DNA of 11,888 nt, from positions 1 through 11,888 of the forward strand of contig JAEDGL010000076.1 in NCBI GenBank assembly GCA_016297535.1. The letters run 5' to 3'. This document shows, piece after piece, positions 1 through 4,314 of the stretch. This stretch comes from Clostridia bacterium. GTDB taxonomy: Bacteria; Bacillota; Clostridia; Christensenellales; Aristaeellaceae. A program made the translations under genes and the position numbers. The first letter of the stretch is position 1; every line of letters starts with the position of its first letter. The notes below the pieces were generated by a model. The model was not told where the DNA came from and searched no databases. It was given only the letters and a program-made list of their open reading frames with translations.

Positions 1-321
1 CGCTCCGGCGGCGGCAAGCGCCCCGGCTTCGAGGGCGGCCAGATGCCCCTGTACCGTCGTATCCCCAAGAAGGGCTTTACCAACATCTTTGGCACCGAGT
101 ATGCCGAGGTTAACGTTGGCCAGCTGGAGGTTTTCAACGACGGCGTTGTTGTGAATGCCGAGCTGCTCAAGGCGGCCGGTATCATCAAGAAGACTCTGGA
201 CGGCGTGAAGATTCTCGGCAACGGCGAGCTGACCAAAAAGCTTACCGTAGAGGCTGCGAAGTTCACTGAGTCTGCCAAGCAGAAAATCGAGGCGGTCGGC
301 GGGAAAGCCGAGGTGAAGTAA
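1..321 (+). CDS. rplO: 50S ribosomal protein L15 (C-terminal 106 residues; 5' end outside window)
   Basis: The open frame runs from the first base of the window to TAA at 319-321. The first residues read RSGGGKRPGFEGGQMPLYRR, the glycine/arginine-rich segment typical of bacterial L15, followed by IPKKGF and the compact C-terminal domain (residues such as GVKILGNGELTKKLTV). L15 binds 23S rRNA during large-subunit assembly. Family members are about 145 residues, so roughly 40 N-terminal residues lie upstream of the window. The Met at 43 is internal, not the start. The stop is one base before the secY ATG, and the secY ribosome binding site lies inside the last codons of this gene, as expected for the spc operon. 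Identification is by motif recognition and gene order; confidence is high. Confidence 0.96.
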   Translation, partial: RSGGGKRPGFEGGQMPLYRRIPKKGFTNIFGTEYAEVNVGQLEVFNDGVVVNAELLKAAGIIKKTLDGVKILGNGELTKKLTVEAAKFTESAKQKIEAVGGKAEVK

Positions 322-322
322 G

Positions 323-1612
323 ATGGCCAAGAACGCTAACAAAAAAGGCGGCGTATGGCAATCTCTTCGCAACGCCTGGAAGGTGGAGGACATCCGCAAA
401 AAGCTGATCTACACCTTCCTGATGCTGCTGCTCTTCCGCTTGGTTGGCGTGATTCCTGCACCTGGCATTGATTATGCCAAGGTGCAGGCCTCTACCGCCA
501 GCCTGCCGATTTTGGACCTGGTGAATATGATGACCGGTTCCAACTTCAGCAACATGACCATTATGGCCATGGGCATTACCCCCTACATCAACTCCAGCAT
601 TATTATGCAGCTGCTGACCATCGCCATCCCCGCTCTGGAGCGCATGCAGAAGAGCGGCCCCGAAGGACAGAAGAAGATTGCTCAGATCACCCGCTATGTA
701 ACTATCGTGCTGGCGGTGATCCAGGCCATCGGCCTGGTTTCCAGCATGGGCTACATCAAGACCGGCTGGTTCAACTACCTGCTGGTGGGTGTGAGCATGG
801 CTGGCGGTACCGCCTTGGCCATGTGGATCGGTGAGCGCATCACCGAAAAAGGCATTGGCAACGGTATCTCCCTGCTGATCTTCGCTGGTATTATCTCCAA
901 TCTGTTCAGCGGTATTACCACCATGTTCCAGAAGGCGTTCACCGCCACCAGTCTGGTGCCGTGGCTGCAGCTGCTGGGCATGCTGGTGATTATGCTGGTG
1001 ATGATCGTGCTGGTTACCTTTGTTGACCTGGGCGTACGCCGCATCAACGTCAACTTTGCCAAGCGCGTGTCCGGCCGCAAAATGTTTGGCGGCCAGAACA
1101 GCGTAATCCCCCTGAAGGTTGTTAGCGTGGGCGTGCTTCCGCTGATCTTCGCCTACTCCTTCATGGCGTTCCCCGGCACCATTATCCAGCTGGTGGGCGG
1201 CGCGAACAGCGCGGCTTCCACCTGGTGGAGCCGTTACATGAACGCGTACAGCCCCCTGTACATGGTGATTACGGCGCTGCTGATTATCGCCTTTACCTAT
1301 TTCTATTCCTCCATCTCCTTCCAGCCGGATGAGATGGCCAAGAACATCCAGCAGCAGGGCGGCGCGGTTCCCTCCGTGCGTCCCGGCAAGCCCACCGCGG
1401 ATTATCTGCGCAAGGTAAACAACCGCCTGGTGCTCTTCGCTGCGCTGTTCCTGGCGGTGCTGGCTACCGTGCCCACCCTGCTCACGCTGCTTCTTGGCGT
1501 ACAGCTGCCCTTTGCGGCCAGCAGCATGCTGATTGCTGTGAGCGTGGTGCTGGAGTTCAAGCGCCAGATGGACGACCTGCTGGTCAGCCGCAACTACGAC
1601 TCCATTTCCTGA
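323..1612 (+). CDS. secY: Protein translocase subunit SecY
   Basis: This is the central channel protein of the Sec translocon in the cytoplasmic membrane; it works with SecE, SecG and SecA and with ribosomes. The 429-residue length is normal for SecY. Visible hallmarks are a basic amphipathic N-terminus, IPAPGID near residue 44 (a variant of the usual IPxPGID), ten hydrophobic segments spread along the chain, GERITEKGIGNGISL in the middle third, the cytoplasmic loop VRRINVNFAKR, and FQPDEMAKNIQQQGG...IRPGKPT-like sequence (here SVRPGKPTADYL) in the large C-terminal cytoplasmic loop. The ATG at 323 follows AGGTGAA (311-317) in the end of rplO. SecY lies in its classical place between rplO and adk. 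The C-terminus (LLVSRNYDSIS) is a little unlike the common ending, which is not unusual. No regulatory signal was seen within the gene. Confidence 0.97.
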   Translation: MAKNANKKGGVWQSLRNAWKVEDIRKKLIYTFLMLLLFRLVGVIPAPGIDYAKVQASTASLPILDLVNMMTGSNFSNMTIMAMGITPYINSSIIMQLLTIAIPALERMQKSGPEGQKKIAQITRYVTIVLAVIQAIGLVSSMGYIKTGWFNYLLVGVSMAGGTALAMWIGERITEKGIGNGISLLIFAGIISNLFSGITTMFQKAFTATSLVPWLQLLGMLVIMLVMIVLVTFVDLGVRRINVNFAKRVSGRKMFGGQNSVIPLKVVSVGVLPLIFAYSFMAFPGTIIQLVGGANSAASTWWSRYMNAYSPLYMVITALLIIAFTYFYSSISFQPDEMAKNIQQQGGAVPSVRPGKPTADYLRKVNNRLVLFAALFLAVLATVPTLLTLLLGVQLPFAASSMLIAVSVVLEFKRQMDDLLVSRNYDSIS

Positions 1613-1660
1613 GAAAAGGCTGTCGAAACGGAAAAGTGGCAACGGCACAGCCGTTCGTTA

Positions 1661-1750
1661 CGAATGAAGCGCCGCTAAGGCGCGGCACGGCACAGGTAAC
1701 CCGGTTAAGACGGGTATACTGCTGAGTGCCGCGCATTAGCGGCTTCATCG
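1661..1750 (+). other. Long imperfect hairpin in the secY-adk gap
   Basis: The 190 nt between secY and adk contain no convincing gene. Instead, 1671-1688 pairs with 1726-1743 at 17 of 18 positions (one G/A mismatch, 1679 with 1735). After a 2-nt bulge (1669-1670), 1664-1668 pairs with 1744-1748, then CG 1661-1662 pairs with 1749-1750. Inside the loop a second stem forms between 1696-1703 and 1711-1719 (one bulged A at 1716, loop GTTAAGA). Just upstream is a separate 6-bp hairpin, AACGGC (1641-1646) with GCCGTT (1650-1655). There is no U-run after any of these, so they are not ordinary terminators. Possible roles are RNase processing, transcript stabilisation, uncoupling adk from secY expression, or a small inserted palindromic repeat. 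The structure is seen directly; the function is unknown. Confidence 0.7.
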
Positions 1751-1802
1751 TGGATGTAGCATTCCTCTTTTTCCACCACTGTGGTTGTACAGGAGGTACG
1801 AC

Positions 1803-2432
1803 ATGAATATCATTTTCCTTGGCCCTCCCGGTGCGGGCAAGGGCACGCAGGCGCAGATCATCTGCCAGAAAATGGGCATTCCCCAGATTTCCACCGGTGA
1901 TATGCTGCGCGCCGCCATTGCCAACCAAACCGAAACAGGTCTGAAAGCAAAGGAATACATGGACAAAGGTCAGCTGGTGCCGGATGCGGTGGTTATTGAC
2001 ATCGTAAAGGAACGACTGACCGGGGAGGATTGCCGGAAGGGATATATTCTGGATGGCTTCCCCCGTACGGTAGAGCAGGCCCAGAGCCTGGGCACCTTTG
2101 CCAAAATCGACGCGGCCATCAACCTGGACGTGCCCGATGAGGTGCTGGTGGCCCGCCTGAGCGGCCGCCGCGTTTGTCCCCTGTGCGGCGCCCCCTACCA
2201 TGTGGACCGCCTGAACGGCGAAAGCGTGTGCAGGGTGGACGGCACTCCTCTGATCCAGCGCGATGATGACAAGCCCGAAACGGTGCTCAACCGCCTGAAG
2301 GTGTATCATCAGAAAACCGCGCCGCTGATTGATTACTACCGCAGCGAAGGCAAGCTGGTCAACATTACCGGCAGCGGCAGCCTGGAGGAAATCAGCGCAG
2401 AGATCCTTGAAACACTTGAGGCGATCCAATGA
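1803..2432 (+). CDS. adk: Adenylate kinase, zinc-type LID
   Basis: It catalyses ATP + AMP = 2 ADP in the cytoplasm. Length is 209 residues. The P-loop GPPGAGKGT is at residues 7-15, STGDMLR at about 30-36 belongs to the AMP site, and DGFPRT is at 84-89. The LID carries Cys125-x2-Cys128 and Cys143-x2-Asp146, the C/C/C/D set used for structural zinc in many Gram-positive adenylate kinases. The start is the ATG at 1803, since AGGAGG (1791-1796) sits 6 nt ahead and MNIIFLGPPG is the canonical N-terminus; an in-frame TTG at 1785 lies upstream of that ribosome binding site and is rejected. The stop overlaps the map start (ATGA). It follows the structured secY-adk gap, so its expression may be partly separated from secY; no good promoter was found there. 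Confidence 0.97.
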   Translation: MNIIFLGPPGAGKGTQAQIICQKMGIPQISTGDMLRAAIANQTETGLKAKEYMDKGQLVPDAVVIDIVKERLTGEDCRKGYILDGFPRTVEQAQSLGTFAKIDAAINLDVPDEVLVARLSGRRVCPLCGAPYHVDRLNGESVCRVDGTPLIQRDDDKPETVLNRLKVYHQKTAPLIDYYRSEGKLVNITGSGSLEEISAEILETLEAIQ

Positions 2433-3208
2433 TTTATCTCAAGAATGCACAGCAGCTGGACTGCATGCGGCGCGCCGGCGCGCTGCTTTACGAGGTGCTC
2501 TGCCGCCTGCGTGAAGCCATCAAGCCGGGCATGAGCACCACGGAGCTTGACGTATACGCCGAGCAGCTCATCCGCAAGCACAAGGCGATCCCGTCCTTTT
2601 TGGACTATCAGGGCTATCCGGCCTCCATCTGTGCCTCCATCAACGATGAGGTGGTGCATGGCATCCCCTCGGAAACGGCCATCCTTAAGGAGGGGGATAT
2701 CCTCTCCGTGGATTGCGGCCTGATCCTGGATGGCTGGCAGTCGGACAGCGCTTTTACCGTTGGGGTAGGCAAAATCTCCGCGGAAAATCAAAAGCTGATC
2801 GACGTTACAGAGGAGAGCTTTTTCAAAGGTATTCGACAGGCCATTGCCGGTAACCATATCGGAGATATCGGCCACGCCATTCAAAGCTACACCGAAGGCT
2901 TTGGCTACGGCGTGGTGCGCGATCTAACCGGGCATGGCATTGGCCGCAGCATGCACGAGGATCCCAGCGTACCCAACTTTGGCCGCCCCGGTCACGGCAC
3001 GCGCCTGCGCGCGGGCATGACCCTGGCTGTGGAGCCCATGATTACCATGGGCGATTACCGGGTTGCGGAGCTGGAGGACGGCTGGACCATTGTAACCGAG
3101 GATGGCAGCGTGTGCGCGCATTACGAGCACACCATTGCCATCAACGAAAAGGGCCTGCCGGAAATCCTCAGCTATCCGGGCTATGTGCTCACGGAGGATG
3201 CCCAGTGA
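2429..3208 (+). CDS. map: Methionine aminopeptidase, type I
   Basis: It removes the initiator methionine from nascent proteins as they leave the ribosome. The 259-residue length fits a type Ia enzyme without an N-terminal extension. The metal ligands of the family are all visible: Asp95 (SVDCG), Asp106 (SDSAFT), His169 (TGHGIG), Glu202 (VEPM) and Glu233 (HYEHT). The substrate-site His77 (VVHGIP) and His176 (SMHEDP) are also present, so the enzyme should be active. The ATG at 2429 overlaps the adk stop by four bases, implying translational coupling; only a weak GAGG precedes it. The gene ends in TGA at 3206-3208, overlapping the GTG of the next gene. Its place after secY-adk is the classical one. 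Confidence 0.97.
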   Translation: MIYLKNAQQLDCMRRAGALLYEVLCRLREAIKPGMSTTELDVYAEQLIRKHKAIPSFLDYQGYPASICASINDEVVHGIPSETAILKEGDILSVDCGLILDGWQSDSAFTVGVGKISAENQKLIDVTEESFFKGIRQAIAGNHIGDIGHAIQSYTEGFGYGVVRDLTGHGIGRSMHEDPSVPNFGRPGHGTRLRAGMTLAVEPMITMGDYRVAELEDGWTIVTEDGSVCAHYEHTIAINEKGLPEILSYPGYVLTEDAQ

Positions 3209-3552
3209 AAGCAAAACCGACCGAGCCTGGCCGCGTGGTTATTTCCACCCAGGGGCACGACGCGGGACGCTGGTACGCCATTCTCAGCGTGCTGGACGAG
3301 CGCATGGTGCTGCTGGTGGATGGAGATACCCGCAGGCTGGCAAAGCCCAAAAAAAAGCAGGTAAAGCATTTGCATGCCTTGCCCCTGAGCATTCGGGTGC
3401 AGGGCTGCGGAGAAAGCGGCGGCCCGCTGGCCGACAGCGACATCCGCAAGGCGCTCAAAGCGCAGAAGGATGCTTACCTCATCCAAACCGGGTATGCGCG
3501 CAAGGCGCAGCCGGTAGATGTAAAGGAGGCAGACGCACTTGTCCAAGAGTGA
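3205..3552 (+). CDS. KOW-domain RNA-binding protein (ribosomal L14e-like) between map and infA
   Basis: This is a 115-residue basic protein. The first 35-40 residues (PGRVVISTQGHDAGRWYAIL) form a KOW-like beta motif: the PGR.V.S..G.D.G pattern with a conserved Gly followed by hydrophobic strands and VLLVDGD. A lysine-rich patch, KPKKK at 47-51, follows. The C-terminal half is variable, with no recognised domain. In many Bacillota a small KOW protein of this kind occupies the slot between map and infA and is annotated as L14e-like; it is thought to bind RNA, but its ribosomal role is poorly defined. The start is GTG at 3205, overlapping the map stop by 4 nt, with GGAGG at 3193-3197; this gives the domain its expected N-terminus, whereas the upstream in-frame ATG at 3112 would run far into map. 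Its end overlaps infA by 14 nt. Confidence 0.85.
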   Translation: MKAKPTEPGRVVISTQGHDAGRWYAILSVLDERMVLLVDGDTRRLAKPKKKQVKHLHALPLSIRVQGCGESGGPLADSDIRKALKAQKDAYLIQTGYARKAQPVDVKEADALVQE

Positions 3553-3760
3553 TGTCATTGAAATGGAAGGCACTGTTAAAGAGGCGCTTCCGAACGCGAA
3601 CTTTAAAGTGGAGCTCCCCGGTGGGCATCAGATCATGGCACAGATCTCGGGTAAAATGCGTATGAACTTCATCCGCATCTACCCCGGTGACAAAGTAACC
3701 GTTGAGCTATCGCCCTATGATCTGACCCGCGGCCGCATTACGTGGCGCAGCAAGAACTAA
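3539..3760 (+). CDS. infA: Translation initiation factor IF-1
   Basis: It binds the A site of the 30S subunit during initiation, with IF-2 and IF-3. Its 73 residues form a single S1-like OB fold and match the family almost throughout: SKSDVIEMEGTV, ALPNANFKVEL, ISGKMRMNFIRI, PGDKVTVELSPYDLTRGRI. The start codon is TTG at 3539, supported by the canonical MSKSDVIE N-terminus and by AAAGGAGG at 3522-3529, 9 nt upstream. The start lies inside the end of the KOW gene (14-nt overlap). A TTG start for this abundant essential factor may lower or tune its translation, but that is inference. IF-1 next to rpmJ is standard order. Confidence 0.97.
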   Translation: MSKSDVIEMEGTVKEALPNANFKVELPGGHQIMAQISGKMRMNFIRIYPGDKVTVELSPYDLTRGRITWRSKN

Positions 3761-3774
3761 GCGAAAGCATCTCG

Positions 3775-3793
3775 CGGCCAACCCCTTTGGCCG
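3775..3793 (+). other. Small perfect hairpin ahead of rpmJ
   Basis: CGGCCAA (3775-3781) and TTGGCCG (3787-3793) form a 7-bp perfect stem with a 5-nt loop in the infA-rpmJ gap, ending 8 nt before the AAGGAGG ribosome binding site of rpmJ. No U-run follows, so it is probably not a terminator. It could mark a processing site or influence rpmJ translation. The structure is seen; the role is unknown. Confidence 0.45.
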
Positions 3794-3816
3794 TTCCCAA
3801 AAAGGAGGAAAACACA

Positions 3817-3930
3817 ATGAAGGTACGTCCCTCTGTGAAGCCCATTTGTGAAAAGTGCAAGATCATCAAGCGCAAGGGCCGCGTGATGGTGATTTGCGAA
3901 AATCCCAAGCATAAGCAGAAGCAGGGCTAA
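3817..3930 (+). CDS. rpmJ: 50S ribosomal protein L36
   Basis: This 37-residue, highly basic protein begins MKVRPSVKPICEKCKIIKR, the typical bacterial L36 start. The zinc-binding set is intact: Cys11, Cys14, Cys27 and His32, so this is the zinc-containing (C+) form. It binds 23S rRNA late in large-subunit assembly. The ATG at 3817 has a strong AAGGAGG at 3802-3808, 8 nt upstream; the longer reading upstream in the same frame crosses the infA-rpmJ gap and has no family match. It is the last gene of the spc operon in this window. Genes that normally follow (rpsM, rpsK, rpsD, rpoA, rplQ) are missing and a hairpin array begins about 30 nt later. Confidence 0.97.
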   Translation: MKVRPSVKPICEKCKIIKRKGRVMVICENPKHKQKQG

Positions 3931-3966
3931 TACAGGGCAGCGCCCTCGAAACCCGCTTTCCGCCAA

Positions 3967-4007
3967 AAACAGCAGCCGTGAGTTCACAAGACTCACGGCT
4001 GCTGTTT
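3967..4007 (-). terminator. 17-bp perfect hairpin; terminator-like on the minus strand
   Basis: Positions 3967-3983 pair perfectly with 3991-4007 around the loop TCACAAG. On the plus strand it is followed only by AAATCG, so the U-run is short. On the minus strand the stem runs into GTTTTTGGC, a good U-run, so it could stop transcription arriving from the convergent c-di-GMP gene. It shares its core with hairpins at 4057-4083 and 4254-4280. Confidence 0.6.
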
Positions 4008-4017
4008 AAATCGTCGG

Positions 4018-4044
4018 AAAAGATCGCCGCAGGCGAGCTTTTTT
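4018..4044 (+). terminator. Terminator-like hairpin with T6 tail after the spc operon
   Basis: AAAAG (4018-4022) pairs with CTTTT (4038-4042) and TCGCC (4024-4028) with GGCGA (4032-4036) around loop GCA, with one A/G mismatch between the two helices; six T residues (4039-4044) complete it. This is the first plus-strand structure after rpmJ with a proper U-run, so it is the best candidate for ending the spc transcript. A sister copy lies at 4214-4248. Confidence 0.6.
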
Positions 4045-4056
4045 GCCAAGCTGAAC

Positions 4057-4083
4057 AGCCGTGAGTTCGCAAGACTCACGGCT
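4057..4083. repeat. Second copy of the shared hairpin module
   Basis: Arms AGCCGTGAGT (4057-4066) and ACTCACGGCT (4074-4083) form a perfect 10-bp stem. The loop is TCGCAAG, differing by one base from the TCACAAG of the copies at 3984-3990 and 4264-4270. It is followed by CAGGCTGTCAAAAAACC, with no U-run on the plus strand. Confidence 0.65.
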
Positions 4084-4112
4084 CAGGCTGTCAAAAAACC
4101 TTATCGGGAGTT

Positions 4113-4138
4113 GTCAGAGGGGCCGCAGCCCCTCTGAC
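4113..4138. other. 11-bp perfect GC-rich hairpin
   Basis: GTCAGAGGGGC (4113-4123) pairs with GCCCCTCTGAC (4128-4138) around a CGCA loop. The stem is followed by TTTGG, a short U-run, so weak plus-strand termination is possible. It is unrelated in sequence to the other modules in the array. Confidence 0.6.
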
Positions 4139-4150
4139 TTTGGTTCGTAT

Positions 4151-4169
4151 CGCCCGGCTTTGCCGGGCG
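4151..4169. other. 8-bp perfect GC hairpin
   Basis: CGCCCGGC (4151-4158) pairs with GCCGGGCG (4162-4169) around loop TTT. There is no U-run. It is one of three distinct hairpins in the middle of the array. Confidence 0.55.
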
Positions 4170-4177
4170 GGCGGGGA

Positions 4178-4198
4178 GTTTTCGGCCTTGCCGAAAAC
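4178..4198. other. 9-bp perfect hairpin
   Basis: GTTTTCGGC (4178-4186) pairs with GCCGAAAAC (4190-4198) around loop CTT. The A/T-rich base of the stem and GC-rich tip look terminator-like, but no separate U-run follows. Confidence 0.55.
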
Positions 4199-4213
4199 AT
4201 TTCCGCCAGTTTC

Positions 4214-4248
4214 TGTCGGAAAAGATCGCGAAGCGAGCTTTTTCGACA
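4214..4248. terminator. 35-nt palindromic hairpin; sister of the 4018-4044 terminator
   Basis: TGTCGGAAAAG (4214-4224) pairs with CTTTTTCGACA (4238-4248) with one G-T wobble, then after an A/G mismatch TCGC (4226-4229) pairs with GCGA (4233-4236) around loop GAA. The T-run lies inside the stem, and a shorter T-run appears on the other strand too, so the element could act in both directions. It shares 15 identical bases (4215-4229) with 4013-4027. Confidence 0.5.
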
Positions 4249-4253
4249 CGCTG

Positions 4254-4287
4254 AGCCGTGAGTTCACAAGACTCACGGCTGCTGTTT
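4254..4287 (+). terminator. Third copy of the shared hairpin module, with T5 tail on the plus strand
   Basis: Arms AGCCGTGAGT (4254-4263) and ACTCACGGCT (4271-4280) surround loop TCACAAG, followed by GCTGTTTTTGG, which gives a plus-strand U-run. It is the mirror of the hairpin at 3967-4007, whose U-run serves the minus strand. It lies just beyond the stop of the convergent c-di-GMP gene. Confidence 0.5.
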
Positions 4288-4314
4288 TTGGCGGAAAAAC
4301 CGGGCAAGGACAAA

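Larger units (their letters stand above)
3957..4297. repeat. Hairpin-rich repeat array bounded by a 27-bp inverted repeat
   Basis: This non-coding stretch lies between two convergent transcription units (about 384 nt in all, 3931-4314). Its outer ends are a perfect 27-bp inverted repeat, 3957-3983 against 4271-4297, with weaker similarity continuing outward. Inside are eight hairpins in about 340 nt. Three share one module with identical arms AGCCGTGAGT and ACTCACGGCT (3974-4000, 4057-4083, 4254-4280). Two share another module (4018-4044 and 4214-4248, both beginning GTCGGAAAAGATCGC in the flank and stem). Three unrelated perfect hairpins lie between them (4113-4138, 4151-4169, 4178-4198). 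A 34-nt stretch at 3974-4007 is repeated exactly at 4254-4287. A further small hairpin (3934-3946) sits just after rpmJ. No ORF here has a ribosome binding site and credible product. It may be a MITE-like or REP-like intergenic repeat, or a compound terminator region. Confidence 0.8.

Noticed and set aside
263..1648. Long minus-strand open frame (461 codons) opposite secY
   Set aside because: The product is a His/Gln-rich low-complexity shadow of secY, with no family match.
1715..1720. TATACT as a promoter -10 for adk
   Set aside because: No acceptable -35 lies 16-18 nt upstream and there is no extended -10 TG; it is part of the inner hairpin stem.
1785..1802. TTG at 1785 as the adk start
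   Set aside because: It lies upstream of the AGGAGG at 1791-1796, which serves the ATG at 1803 that gives the canonical N-terminus.
3974..4280. CRISPR-like array from the three palindromic repeats
   Set aside because: Only three copies exist, spaced unevenly (83 and 197 nt start to start), the spaces between are themselves hairpins, and no cas gene is present.
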